A program made the translations under genes and the position numbers. From contig JAGPMT010000002.1 in NCBI GenBank assembly GCA_018052735.1, forward strand, positions 109,184 to 173,183: 64,000 nucleotides of DNA, given 5' to 3'. This document shows, one piece after another, positions 8,402-17,251 of the stretch (position 1 is its first letter; every line of letters starts with the position of its first letter). The DNA comes from Phycisphaerae bacterium. GTDB lineage: Bacteria > Planctomycetota > Phycisphaerae > Sedimentisphaerales > Anaerohalosphaeraceae. The notes under the pieces are model-generated. The model made no database searches and was not told where the DNA came from. It worked only from the letters and a program-made list of their open reading frames with translations.

Positions 8402-9178
8402 TTGAAAAGCCCAGACCAGAAGAGGATTCAGCAGGTATGGGACCATTTTCTACAATATCATGACGATGTATCCCGCAATATCCTTTTAGAACATTACCTT
8501 GATTTGGTCAAATACACCGCCCAGAGGCTTAGTACCCGATTTCCCAAAAGCATAGATTTGGCAGACCTTTATAGTGCGGGAATACTTGGCTTAATTGACG
8601 CAATTTCCAAATTCAATCCATCCAGAAATATCAAATTTGAGACTTACTGTGTACGGCGGATTAAAGGGGCAATTCTGGATGATATTCGCAGGAATGACCA
8701 ATTATCGCGTCTGGTGCGCGCTCGAGCCCAGCAGCTCCAAAAAGTAAACCAGCAGCTCCAAACTCTTTACGGCCGTATGCCGACTGATGAAGAATTAGCC
8801 GCTGCGCTCGGATTAAATAAAAAAGCGTTTTATGAGCTTCTTCGGGATGCCAACGCAGGCTGTCTGATTTCTCTGAATGCTGGTTTTTCCTCTGCGGAAG
8901 GGGATGAGACATTCGGGGAATTGAGTATTTATGCCAACCAGAAAAGTCAGGATCCATTTCTGGAAATACAAAAGCGGGATTTAAGGGAATTTCTATTCAA
9001 AGGTTTTTCCTCTGAGGAACGGATAATTTTGAAGCTGTATTATTTAGAGGAAATGACAATGAAAGAAATTGGAAAAACACTGGGTATTTCTGAATCCCGC
9101 GTCTGCCAGATTCATTCATCGGTTATCGCCCGTCTGAGGGCACGTTTCAACCAATATATGCAGGTTTTTACGGTCTAA
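8402..9178 (+). CDS. FliA/WhiG-family RNA polymerase sigma factor (sigma-28 type)
   Basis: 258 residues. Region 2 is clear (DLVKYTAQRL, SIDLADLYSAGILGLIDAIS, then KFETYCVRRIKGAILDDIRR), with the FETY and RIKGA features of the FliA/WhiG group. Region 3 follows (LYGRMPTDEELAAALGL), then region 4 with its helix-turn-helix (EEMTMKEIGKTLGISESRVC). No region 1.1. The start is a TTG six bases after GGAGG. No flagellar genes lie nearby, so a motility role is not shown; in planctomycetes this group may control other surface or developmental functions. The upstream sigma-28-like promoter suggests it transcribes its own gene. Confidence 0.9.
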   Translation: MKSPDQKRIQQVWDHFLQYHDDVSRNILLEHYLDLVKYTAQRLSTRFPKSIDLADLYSAGILGLIDAISKFNPSRNIKFETYCVRRIKGAILDDIRRNDQLSRLVRARAQQLQKVNQQLQTLYGRMPTDEELAAALGLNKKAFYELLRDANAGCLISLNAGFSSAEGDETFGELSIYANQKSQDPFLEIQKRDLREFLFKGFSSEERIILKLYYLEEMTMKEIGKTLGISESRVCQIHSSVIARLRARFNQYMQVFTV

Positions 9179-9252
9179 AATCCAGCGTAAACGCCGGTTA
9201 AGGCCAAGTCCGTTTTTTAATGCCTATCGGGTCTTATTTACCGCCGCGTTTA

Positions 9253-9281
9253 TTGACAGAATGGATTTTTAGGCGTACCAT
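9253..9281 (+). promoter_or_regulatory. Sigma-70-type promoter for the phosphohexomutase gene
   Basis: TTGACA, 17-nt spacer, TACCAT. The predicted transcript begins near 9288, about 40 nt before the chosen ATG at 9328. Confidence 0.55.
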
Positions 9282-9327
9282 ACACACATAAAGAAACAGA
9301 AACCGGGATTCTATTATGGGAGTTTCT

Positions 9328-10707
9328 ATGGATTCAAGTATATTTAAGGCCTATGATATTCGGGGGCTTTACGGCGAACAGCTTGATGAGCAGGCCGCTT
9401 GGAAAATCGGTCATGCAACGGCCCAGTTCCTGCGCTCGATGGTGCACGGCTACAATCGCGGCTTGGCCAACGCCCAGAGCATCTGTGTCGGCCGGGATAT
9501 GCGAACCCACAGCCCCTCGCTGGCCAAGTCTCTTATTGAAGGGATGAACGCCGCCGGAGCCAATGTGATTGATATTGGAATGATTGATACCCCCCAGATG
9601 TATTTTGCCATCAATCACCTCGGCGTCTGCGGCGGGGTGCAGGTAACGGCCAGCCATAATCCTGCTGCCTATAACGGATTTAAGATTTCCGGCCAGATGG
9701 CCCGTCCTATCGGTGCTGATACCGGTCTTAACGACATCAAACATATTGCCACAGCTCTGCTGCATACTTTAGGCCGCCCTAACGGCTCGGTCGAACACTG
9801 CGACCTGACCGAAGAATACAAGCGGCATGTCCTGAAGTTTCTGGATTCCAAGCATCGGCCGCTTAAAATGATTATCGATGCCAGCAACGGCATGGCCGGC
9901 AAAATGGTCCCGCTGATTTTCGGCCAGCTGCCGAATCTGGATGTAACGGTATTAAACAAAGAATGCACGGGCACGTTCAAGCACGATCCCAATCCGCTCA
10001 TAGAAGCCAATCTGCGGGAACTCAAAGAAACGGTTCAAAAGCAGAATGCAGATTTCGGCGTTTGCTTTGACGGTGATGCCGACCGGCTGGTGATGGTGGA
10101 TGAAAAAGGACAGCCCGTTCCATGCGACATTATGACGGCCTTGATGGTACCGTATTTTCTGAAAAAAAATCCCGGCTCAACTATTGTCTATGATCTTCGC
10201 AGCAGCCATGTTGTGCAGGAAGAGATACTCAAGTACGGCGGTATCCCCCGGCGGGAACGGGTCGGCCATGCGTTTATGAAAAAAACCCTGCGCGACAGCC
10301 ATGCCTGCTTCGGCGGCGAATTGAGCGGTCATTTCTACTACCGCGATAATTTCTACGCCGATTCGGGAATGATTACGCTGGTGCATCTGATCAATATCCT
10401 CGGCGCTACCTCGCAGCCAGCCAGCGAGATGATTGCCCCGCTCAAACGTTTCTATTCCAGCGGCGAAGTCAATTTTGAGGTGGAGGACAAAGCCGGCATG
10501 ATGAAGGAGCTGGCACGCAAATTCGGTCAGGGTCAGGTTGATGACTTGGATGGGATTACTGTGCAGTTTAAGGATTGGTGGTTTAATGTGCGGCCGTCCA
10601 ATACGGAACCGCTTCTGCGGCTTAATGTAGAGGCCAAAACTCCCGAACTGCTGGAAGAAAAATTCGCACAGCTCAAGTCTATACTCGGCCAGCCGGTCGC
10701 CCATTGA
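9328..10707 (+). CDS. Phosphomannomutase/phosphoglucomutase
   Basis: 459 residues of the alpha-D-phosphohexomutase superfamily, interconverting hexose-1- and hexose-6-phosphates for nucleotide-sugar and polysaccharide synthesis in the cytosol. Domain 1 has the phosphoserine loop (VTASHNPAAYNGFKISG). Domain 2 has the metal-binding loop DGDADR. Domain 3 has the sugar-binding loop (GELSGHFYYRD). Domain 4 has the phosphate-binding loop (RPSNTEPLLRL). The GELSGH form is typical of the PMM/PGM (AlgC-like) branch rather than phosphoglucosamine mutase. GGGAG precedes the ATG at 9328 better than that at 9316. The product could feed mannose or glucose precursors to envelope polymers. Confidence 0.93.
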   Translation: MDSSIFKAYDIRGLYGEQLDEQAAWKIGHATAQFLRSMVHGYNRGLANAQSICVGRDMRTHSPSLAKSLIEGMNAAGANVIDIGMIDTPQMYFAINHLGVCGGVQVTASHNPAAYNGFKISGQMARPIGADTGLNDIKHIATALLHTLGRPNGSVEHCDLTEEYKRHVLKFLDSKHRPLKMIIDASNGMAGKMVPLIFGQLPNLDVTVLNKECTGTFKHDPNPLIEANLRELKETVQKQNADFGVCFDGDADRLVMVDEKGQPVPCDIMTALMVPYFLKKNPGSTIVYDLRSSHVVQEEILKYGGIPRRERVGHAFMKKTLRDSHACFGGELSGHFYYRDNFYADSGMITLVHLINILGATSQPASEMIAPLKRFYSSGEVNFEVEDKAGMMKELARKFGQGQVDDLDGITVQFKDWWFNVRPSNTEPLLRLNVEAKTPELLEEKFAQLKSILGQPVAH

Positions 10708-10877
10708 CTTTGGAGTTCCTAATTGCATCGGCCCAACTGCTCCAATGCTGCATAAGGATTTTTTGCTCCAATAGCAAAAAGTCGTCTGTTTCTATCTGCA
10801 CAAGTGTTGCGGCCGAAAAAGATAAGATCTCTGTGCAAAGGGGGGCAGAGAAAGTACCGCCCCCGCAGGAGAAGACA

Positions 10878-12062
10878 ATGAAATCGATGCAGTGGTATGT
10901 TGTCGAGAAAAGGCAGATGGTAGCGGTTTTTCTGTTTCTGATTGTTGCAGCAGTTTATGGAGTTGGGCAGCCGGCAAATGGTGAACAGATGCAGCACTTT
11001 TCAAACAAAGTACAGGTAGGGGCCTATTATTACCCTTGGTATCATGCCGCTTCCGATGAGCGCAAAGGCCAGTGGAGCCATGTAATGCGGCTGCATCTGA
11101 ATCCGCCCCAGCGCCCGCGATGCGGCCTGTATGACTCTGCCGACCCGAATGTGATACGGGACCATATCGCCCAGAGTATGCAGGCCGGTCTGGACTTCTG
11201 GGCTGTAAGTTGGTGGGGGCCGCAGAGTCTCACGGATAATGTTTTCAAAGATGCTGTTCTGAAGCATCCCGAGGCTGGAAAACTGAAATATGCCGTTCTT
11301 TACGAGAGCACCGGCCGATTGGGCAGTTTTTCCAAGCCATCTTACCGCAATTGGATAAGTGATCTGAAATATATCAAAGAGACTTATTTTAACAATCCCT
11401 GCTATCTGACCATCGACGGCCGTCCTGTGGTATTCTTTTATCTAAGCCGGGAATATTTCAGAAATAAAGGACAGGAAGCACTGGCCCAGATGCGAAAGGA
11501 AATTCCCGAACTGTATCTGATAGGGGACGATGTTTTTTTTGCCGGCGGGGCGTCGGAGGAGTACAAACCCGAATGGGCCGCCAATTTCGATGCTGTAACA
11601 GTCTATGATGTATACGGTCAATCGATTGGCCGATACGGCAATACACAGAAGGCCGTAGAAATCTTAGCTGCCAATTACCGGCAGGCCAAGCAGGCTGCTA
11701 ACAGTGTTGGCGTCGGATTTGTGCCGACGATTGCGCCGGGATATAACGATACCGCTGTTCGCAAAGGGCATCCCGGCAGGGCACGCTATTTTGCTGATGC
11801 GGATGACTGCAAAGAAGGAGAAGTTTTCCGACAGATGATTCGCAAAGCAGCGCTACCGAATGCTGATGTTCGATGCGGCCGCATCATAATGATTACCAGT
11901 TTTAACGAATGGTTTGAAGACAGTCAGATTGAAGCTACTGCAGGCATACAGCCCGAGACTGCCGCGGATGATTCACCGGATGGCAAAACCTATACAGGCG
12001 GAAGTGTATATCGCGATTACGGTACGCTGTATCTGGATATTTTAAGAGAAGAAATAAAGTAA
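10878..12062 (+). CDS. Secreted GH99-like glycoside hydrolase (endo-mannosidase type)
   Basis: 394 residues after a signal sequence with a basic start and hydrophobic core (MVAVFLFLIVAAVYGVG). The mature N-terminus has VGAYYYPWYH, the hallmark first strand of GH99 and related WbsX-type TIM barrels. Near the C-terminus SFNEWFEDSQIEA (about residues 341-353) matches the GH99 catalytic-site motif, with three acidic side chains present (E344, E347, E352). GH99 enzymes cleave alpha-1,2-mannosides internally; exact substrate here is unknown. The frame is open back to 10704, but AGGAGA precedes the ATG at 10878 and only this start gives a signal peptide. It follows the phosphohexomutase by 170 bp. 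Confidence 0.85.
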   Translation: MKSMQWYVVEKRQMVAVFLFLIVAAVYGVGQPANGEQMQHFSNKVQVGAYYYPWYHAASDERKGQWSHVMRLHLNPPQRPRCGLYDSADPNVIRDHIAQSMQAGLDFWAVSWWGPQSLTDNVFKDAVLKHPEAGKLKYAVLYESTGRLGSFSKPSYRNWISDLKYIKETYFNNPCYLTIDGRPVVFFYLSREYFRNKGQEALAQMRKEIPELYLIGDDVFFAGGASEEYKPEWAANFDAVTVYDVYGQSIGRYGNTQKAVEILAANYRQAKQAANSVGVGFVPTIAPGYNDTAVRKGHPGRARYFADADDCKEGEVFRQMIRKAALPNADVRCGRIIMITSFNEWFEDSQIEATAGIQPETAADDSPDGKTYTGGSVYRDYGTLYLDILREEIK

Positions 12063-12482
12063 TACTTTCTGCTGCCAATACTGTCAGCATGCCGATGGAA
12101 CGTTACTGTCCATAAAATAGAACCTGCTTTTCGAGAACGGCCCGGATCTTGTTTTTGCTCGATTTCAGCAATTAATAGAATTTAGCTCGTGGTTGCGTAA
12201 AAAGCATTCGCAGATGATATACCTGCATCGTGTTTTAACTGTTGTTTCTTGCTGACAGCAAAGCGATTTTTCGGATCATTTGAATGATAGCAATACGCTT
12301 GATTTTGATGATTTCTAATTATTTCCTGCCGGATAGCTGGATTTATGAGCCGATAACTGACTATAGGAATTGAATCCCTGTCTTCGGGAATAACAATGGC
12401 AACATTGGGTCAGAAAACACAAGAAAACTACTTCCCTCCCCTGAGACGGTCTTTTACGATTAAGCAGTCCGTGCCTGGCCGA
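12063..12482. other. Intergenic region, nothing assigned
   Basis: About 420 bp between the GH99-like gene and the convergent DUF4174 gene. Only a small hairpin near 12370-12390 (TCCC/GGGA with a TGTCTTC loop) was seen. No T-tract terminator, promoter or gene is supported. Confidence 0.4.
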
Positions 12483-12860
12483 TTAAAATGCCGATTCCAT
12501 TTTTATCGGTTCGTTCTCGACCCTCATGATGACTTCTTCGCAGGACACGCACGATTCGGCACGGAGCTTAATGTTGGAATCTTTTCCGACCAGTACAACC
12601 TTGAACTGCCCGGGCAGTATATTGTAATCCCTCCGCAATTCATGGCTGTTTTCCGGATGCAGTTCGTCAGAACCCACATGGCCGGGTTCGTGTTCAAACA
12701 CCTCAGCAATTACAACATTGTGACCTTCTAGGGTCCGCTGACGCTCAGCCAACGTTTCCATCTGGATTTGATAAAGATGATCTTGCCGGGATGGGGAGAA
12801 CACAAAAAGAAATGTCGGTCCGTCTTGTACCCGATTTGATTGGAACGTTTGTGCTGCCAT
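12483..12860 (-). CDS. DUF4174 domain protein
   Basis: 125 residues, nearly all one DUF4174 domain: FLFVFSPSRQDHLYQIQMETL, then the conserved VVIAEVFEH, and the C-terminal YNILPGQFKVVLVGKDSNIKL. The family has a thioredoxin-like fold in outline and is thought to be exported in some bacteria; this copy has no signal peptide. Its biochemical role is unknown. AGGAG lies 6 nt before the ATG, and a good promoter sits just upstream (12889-12917), so it is expressed alone. Two cysteines (CVSC) near the C-terminus resemble a redox pair but do not sit where thioredoxin's active site would be. Confidence 0.8.
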   Translation of the reverse strand: MAAQTFQSNRVQDGPTFLFVFSPSRQDHLYQIQMETLAERQRTLEGHNVVIAEVFEHEPGHVGSDELHPENSHELRRDYNILPGQFKVVLVGKDSNIKLRAESCVSCEEVIMRVENEPIKMESAF

Positions 12861-12888
12861 GCTCCGCTCCTTAATTTGTACCTTTTTA

Positions 12889-12917
12889 ATATTAAGTACC
12901 TATACGAAGCAAGTCAA
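12889..12917 (-). promoter_or_regulatory. Sigma-70-type promoter for the DUF4174 gene
   Basis: Minus strand shows TTGACT, exactly 17 nt, then TAATAT. Transcription would begin near 12882, giving a leader of about 22 nt that contains the AGGAG ribosome site. Confidence 0.6.
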
Positions 12918-13248
12918 TAAAAAGATTGATATTTTCGGACTAAATTTTAAAAGTTATAAGATTTATTATGTCGTATATCTGTTATAGGGAAATGATTATA
13001 TATTGAATTCAGAAACAGGCCTAACCATATCTTGATACATAAGTGCCTGTTTCAGTTTTATATGTGAAATATCAGATATCATAATGCCTGTAAATGTTAA
13101 AAAATTTTTTATTTAAATAATAGTATACCTATAATATACTATATAAAAAAGACGATCGCTTATAGAAGAAAAACTATACATATAATAACCTGTATATAGA
13201 GATAAATACGGCTATATAAACGGCTATATAATTAGGGAGTGGGAAAAT
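12918..13248. repeat. AT-rich intergenic island with inverted and tandem repeats
   Basis: About 330 bp, far richer in A+T than its neighbours. It holds a 9-bp inverted repeat (GAAACAGGC at 13012-13020, complement at 13045-13053), a perfect 8-bp inverted repeat with 7-nt spacer (ATAGTATA, 13120-13142), and a tandem 12-bp repeat (CGGCTATATAAA then CGGCTATATAAT, 13209-13232) 17 bp past the stop codon of the sigma-54 activator. No gene is seen. Confidence 0.6.
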
Positions 13249-14238
13249 CTATTTCCAAGTGGGCTCAAGCCCAAATTCTTTGACCAACCGCGAAAGCTTG
13301 CGATGGTCGATCTTAAGCAATCTTGCGGCGGCCATCTTTCGGCCACCTGCTTTCTGCAAGGCTTTGATGACCATCCTTTTGCGGATTTGGTCGAAAGCGG
13401 TAAATTCCGGATCTTGAGAGTCCGCAGTCAGAAAATCTCCAGTCAAGATGTCGATAGGCAAATATTCCGGCTCAATAACTGGGCTCCGGCATGCAATATG
13501 AGCATATTCTATGGCATTGGCTAGTTCTCGAATATTTCCCGGCCAATGATAATCCATCAGGATTTTCAATGCCTGCTCAGAGAGCCGCTTGACCGGCTCG
13601 TCATAAAGTTCGGCCTGTTTCTGAAGAAAATGATTAGCCAGAAGCGGAATATCTTCTTTCCGCTGGCATAAAGGTGAAAGCTCGATTTTGAATACGTTAA
13701 GGCGAAAATACAAGTCGACCCTAAAGGTTCCCTGACGAACCATTTCTTTAAGGTCACGGTTAGTGGCACAGATAATGCGAACATCTACAGGGTAGCTCTG
13801 CGTTGATCCAACCGGCGTTACCCTTGATTCCTGCAAAACCCGCAACAGTTTGGCTTGCAAATCTGGTTCCAATTCGCTGATTTCGTCGAGAAAAAGGGTT
13901 CCGCGGTCAGCCGCTCTGAAGAAACCGAGGGTATCGCTGACTGCACCGGTAAAGGCCCCTTTAACATGACCAAACAACTGGCTTTCAAAAATGGATCCGC
14001 TCAAAGCCGTGCAGTCAACAGGAACAAATACATTATTTGCCCTCCGGCTGTGAAGATGAATCTGACGCGCAGTCATTTCTTTGCCTGTGCCGGTTGGGCC
14101 ATGTATAATTACGCAGCAATTCCGCGGTGCCACAATACGAACGGTTTCCATAACCGATTGAAACGCAACAGATCGTCCAACTGCAGAATACCGCCTCGGT
14201 GTATTCGCGTAGCCTGTATCTTTTGAAATCAATTTCAT
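13249..14238 (-). CDS. Sigma-54-dependent transcriptional activator without sensor domain
   Basis: 329 residues. The AAA+ domain fills most of the protein: Walker A GPTGTGKE, the GAFTGA loop that contacts sigma-54 (VKGAFTGAVSD), Walker B TLFLDEISEL, sensor I region (RIICATNRDL) and the WPGNIREL box. A Fis-type helix-turn-helix ends it (QKAGGRKMAAARLLKIDHRKLSRLVKEF). Only about 30 residues precede the AAA+ domain, so there is no receiver, GAF or PAS input domain. It may be controlled by level or by a partner. The ATG at 14238 follows GGGAG closely; a GTG at 14286 lacks a ribosome site. The neighbouring PAS-LuxR gene runs the same way. Confidence 0.9.
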   Translation of the reverse strand: MKLISKDTGYANTPRRYSAVGRSVAFQSVMETVRIVAPRNCCVIIHGPTGTGKEMTARQIHLHSRRANNVFVPVDCTALSGSIFESQLFGHVKGAFTGAVSDTLGFFRAADRGTLFLDEISELEPDLQAKLLRVLQESRVTPVGSTQSYPVDVRIICATNRDLKEMVRQGTFRVDLYFRLNVFKIELSPLCQRKEDIPLLANHFLQKQAELYDEPVKRLSEQALKILMDYHWPGNIRELANAIEYAHIACRSPVIEPEYLPIDILTGDFLTADSQDPEFTAFDQIRKRMVIKALQKAGGRKMAAARLLKIDHRKLSRLVKEFGLEPTWK

Positions 14239-14459
14239 CTCCCTTCTGCCAAATACCCAAAACACTCTCCGTCCGGCAGTAATCACTGGCTGAAGTGTGA
14301 TTAGATGAAGTGGATTCCTTCCTCACTCTCTCTCCATCTCCCACTGCCTATCCCACAATTGTAGATAAGACATCTAATTTTGTCAATCGTGGTTTCTACG
14401 GTATTTCTTAAAAAGCCGTTTATTAGCCAAAAAATAGGGATTTAATGTAAAATTTATTA

Positions 14460-15521
14460 TTAAGAATTTATTTTTTTTAAGCTTAAAGACAAAAATTGGC
14501 ACTTCTGTACCAATTCTACTAATGTACGAACATTCATTTTTTGCATAATATGCGACCTGTGGTCCTCGATTGTCCGTATTGAACGACCGATAATTTTGGC
14601 AATTTCCTTGTTGCTTTTGCCTTCTAATATATATAATAGTATTTGAAGCTCTGTTTTGGTTAGTATTTTTGAGACCGTAATATCGTAAATAGCTCCTTCT
14701 ATATAATCCTTTTCGGCATATAATTGAGCCGTGATTTCAACCCATGCACGGCTGCCGTCGCAGCGGATTATTTCGGTTTCGAATCGTTTGATTGGGCCTT
14801 CTTTCAATAGCTCGAGAAGCTTTATTCTCACTTTGGGGTCGGCATAATGCGCTGTGGCATTACACTTGTCCAGACAATCTTGTTTGCTTGGATACCCCAG
14901 AAGGACAGCCAATGCAGAATTGCATTCAATGAGTTTTCCATCTTTTATGTTTGTGCGATAAAGGGGTATTTGTGCTTGTTCATAGAGTTGGCGGTATTTT
15001 TTTTCGTTTTCAAGCAGCTCTTTTTCAAGTGTTTTTTGCTCTGTTATATCGCGATAGATGACTCCAACGGCAATCATCTGTCCGTTTGAGTTCCGAATTG
15101 GTGAAATAACAGATTGGCTGTAAACAAGCCGGTCTCCGACCGGCATAGCGTCTTCAACCTGCAATGGCTGACCTGTGGCAAAAACTTGGTCGATTCTGCT
15201 CATCCAAAGGCGCATAAAGTCTGGAATATGCCCTAATCCGTCTCGAATATTTTTACCGATAACCTTATCCCGGGTGGTTTTTACATGGTCAATGGCTGCC
15301 TGATTTGCATAGAGGTAGTTATAATCTTTATCCCAAATCAGAATGCAGTCGGAGGAGGATTCAAACAAGGCCAATATCTGATCTGTGGCAGGATTGCCGA
15401 TGCTTTGCGTAAAAAAAATATTTTCGGGAGAACCAGATATGTAGTTAAAAAAATGCGGATTATCCCTCAGAAACGAATCTCGTTTATCCAAATTCAGACA
15501 ATTAGAACACGGATCTTCCAT
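14460..15521 (-). CDS. PAS-PAS-LuxR transcriptional regulator
   Basis: 353 residues. The first PAS domain (about residues 48-165) begins LFESSSDCILIWDKDYNYLYAN and ends in the PAC signature VGVIYRDITEQKTLE. The second PAS (about 170-285) has YRTNIKDGKLIECN and a weaker PAC end. A C-terminal LuxR/GerE helix-turn-helix is clear (LTKTELQILLYILEGKSNKEIAKIIGRSIRTIEDHRSHIM). The N-terminus has a CSNC pair. There is no kinase or receiver domain, so it is a one-component sensor-regulator; ligand and targets are not evident. It lies between the sigma-54 activator and the divergent ECF sigma gene. Confidence 0.88.
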   Translation of the reverse strand: MEDPCSNCLNLDKRDSFLRDNPHFFNYISGSPENIFFTQSIGNPATDQILALFESSSDCILIWDKDYNYLYANQAAIDHVKTTRDKVIGKNIRDGLGHIPDFMRLWMSRIDQVFATGQPLQVEDAMPVGDRLVYSQSVISPIRNSNGQMIAVGVIYRDITEQKTLEKELLENEKKYRQLYEQAQIPLYRTNIKDGKLIECNSALAVLLGYPSKQDCLDKCNATAHYADPKVRIKLLELLKEGPIKRFETEIIRCDGSRAWVEITAQLYAEKDYIEGAIYDITVSKILTKTELQILLYILEGKSNKEIAKIIGRSIRTIEDHRSHIMQKMNVRTLVELVQKCQFLSLSLKKINS

Positions 15522-15848
15522 TACAGTTGCCCTATTCCCCTCATTTTTATGCCCTTATTAAAATAAGGGGCTAATATATAAGTACGGCTAACCATTTTAT
15601 CGAGAAAATATGATTTGTGCAATATTTCCCCGCCGATGTTGGAAAACATCGTTGTTAAGCTCCATGTCTGCCGCCAATAATATTGACGAATTCATAAAGA
15701 GATACGCAGGAATTGCCTGAAAACTGCAAATTTTTATAAAAAATTGACATTTTTTTGCAGCGATTTATTGTTCACAATCAGCCAATCAAATTTCTTGTTT
15801 TTCACAATATTGTTTCATATAATTATTTTACCTATGGAATAGCCAGTT
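15522..15848. other. Divergent intergenic control region
   Basis: 327 bp between the PAS-LuxR gene and the ECF sigma gene. A 7-bp palindromic hairpin lies at 15634-15651 (CGATGTT, GGAA loop, AACATCG) and could be an operator. The ECF promoter is at 15795-15823. A TTGACA further upstream has no good -10. Confidence 0.45.
15795..15823 (+). promoter_or_regulatory. Sigma-70-type promoter for the ECF sigma-kinase operon
   Basis: TTGTTT, 17 nt, perfect TATAAT. The start of transcription would be near 15830, about 20 nt before the ATG at 15849. Confidence 0.55.
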
Positions 15849-16622
15849 ATGCTCGACGATGAAATCCCAACAAATAAGTCCGAAGGAGTTTTTTGTACGA
15901 CACGATGGTCGATGATTTCAGAGGTCAGAAATCCAAATTCGACCAGTGCACGCTCTATCCTTAATTCTCTTATTACAGACTATTGGAAGCCGGTTTACTG
16001 CCACATACGAAGAAAAGGTATACCGGCGGACAAAGCCAAGGACCTGACTCAGGATTTTTTCTATAGTATCTTGTATGAGAAAAACCTGTTCGCAAAAGCC
16101 CAAAAGTCTCAAGGACGCTTTCGCTCTTTTTTACTTACGGCCCTAAATCATTATTTAGTAAGTGAATATCGTTATGCTCAGGCGAAAAAGCGTATAGAAA
16201 ACAAAGAAATATTCAATTCTGAAATGCTGGATGATATAGAGATTTCTGGAGTTTTTGACTCGATGAGGGAGGATCAATCGTTCAGTTATGCTTGGATTGC
16301 TGCTTTGCTTGAGAATACTACTGCCGCTGTCAAACAGCATTTTTCTTTACTGGGCAAAGAGCTGCATTGGCTTGTTTTCAGCAGACGGGTATTGGAGCCG
16401 ATTGTACACAGAACGGATCCGCCCTCATTGGCACAATTGTGTAAAGAGTATGCATTGGAAAATGAGACTGTCGCTTCCAATATGATTACAACTGTCAAGC
16501 GGGCCTTCAGAAAGGCACTCCGTACACGCATTCGGGAGTATGTGTATACGGATTCCGATGTAGATGACGAATTGACTGATTTGATGGTTTTTTTAAGAAA
16601 AAAATCGCAGGACGGCGGCTGA
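15849..16622 (+). CDS. ECF-family RNA polymerase sigma factor, planctomycete kinase-linked type
   Basis: 257 residues. The N-terminal CTTRWSMISEV is the signature of a planctomycete-enriched ECF group usually encoded next to Ser/Thr kinases. Region 2 follows (ILNSLITDYWKPVYCHIRRKG, AKDLTQDFFYSIL, then GRFRSFLLTALNHYLVSEYR). The expected region 4 (about residues 195-235, PSLAQLCKEYALENETVASN) is more divergent than in ordinary ECFs. Normal ECFs are about 180-200 residues; the extra length lies between regions 2 and 4. The two following genes probably form one signalling unit with it. Confidence 0.85.
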   Translation: MLDDEIPTNKSEGVFCTTRWSMISEVRNPNSTSARSILNSLITDYWKPVYCHIRRKGIPADKAKDLTQDFFYSILYEKNLFAKAQKSQGRFRSFLLTALNHYLVSEYRYAQAKKRIENKEIFNSEMLDDIEISGVFDSMREDQSFSYAWIAALLENTTAAVKQHFSLLGKELHWLVFSRRVLEPIVHRTDPPSLAQLCKEYALENETVASNMITTVKRAFRKALRTRIREYVYTDSDVDDELTDLMVFLRKKSQDGG

Positions 16623-16717
16623 TGCTGCGTAGTTGTTTTTGAGGAATCTTCTTGCTGCAAACTATATGATAGGACTTATAAGACATACCGGCCGGTTTGT
16701 ATATTACAGGCGCGTCT

Positions 16718-17251
16718 ATGAATAAAGAAATGCTGCATCTGCTGAAACCTGACCAATTGATAGAGATGCTGTCAATCGGGATGGATGGTGATCCGCCCAA
16801 CTCGGCAGAACTGGTCAGTGATGAACAGATACGAGACTATTTTTGCCATCTGATAAACCGCAAAATCCCCTGTCAATCCAGTATTGTGGATTCGATTTTA
16901 ATTTTTTTGCGTGAAAATGAGCGATACGGACATCTTGTCAAAGGCCGTACACTTAGCGAATTGCTGCTGGATTCTTCCTGTCCGGCGGGTTTGTTTGAAG
17001 CTGTCAAGGAAATCAGCAAGAGAGTCTGTCAGACAGCGATTTCCAGAGGTGAGAATGCTGTTGCGTCGGCCATTTATTATGCCGCTATCGCCGCTGCTTT
17101 GATTTACTGTAACACGAAGATATCAAGTCATTCATGGGAGACGCTGAAAACATCCTTCGAAGATTTGCTGGCCAAGTCTTGGACGGGGCCGTTTTCAGAA
17201 TTGCTGGAAAAGGCCCGCCAGCGGTGTGAAAAAGAAGCCGCAATGAAATGA
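16718..17251 (+). CDS. Helical protein between ECF sigma and kinase, unrecognised
   Basis: 177 residues starting MNKEMLHLLKPDQLIEML. The sequence looks all-helical and soluble, with an alanine-rich, weakly hydrophobic helix (SAIYYAAIAAALIYC) too short and polar at its edges for a confident membrane span. No motif was recognised. Its stop codon overlaps the kinase start (ATGA), so the two are translationally coupled. A linking or anti-sigma role between kinase and ECF factor is only an inference from position. The ATG at 16718 is preferred over a TTG at 16697; an AGG lies 7 nt upstream. Confidence 0.72.
   Translation: MNKEMLHLLKPDQLIEMLSIGMDGDPPNSAELVSDEQIRDYFCHLINRKIPCQSSIVDSILIFLRENERYGHLVKGRTLSELLLDSSCPAGLFEAVKEISKRVCQTAISRGENAVASAIYYAAIAAALIYCNTKISSHSWETLKTSFEDLLAKSWTGPFSELLEKARQRCEKEAAMK

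Noticed and set aside
10754..10782. Hairpin TTTTTGCT/AGCAAAAA after the phosphohexomutase gene
   Set aside because: Stem is AT-rich with only two GC pairs and no following T run, so terminator activity is doubtful.
12396..12731. 111-codon plus-strand frame
   Set aside because: Overlaps the DUF4174 gene in antisense; its translation has no family features.
14480..14520. TGGCAC-type sigma-54 promoter near the PAS-LuxR 3' end
   Set aside because: TTGGCACTTCTGTACC lacks the GC/TTGCW -12 element and lies inside coding sequence.
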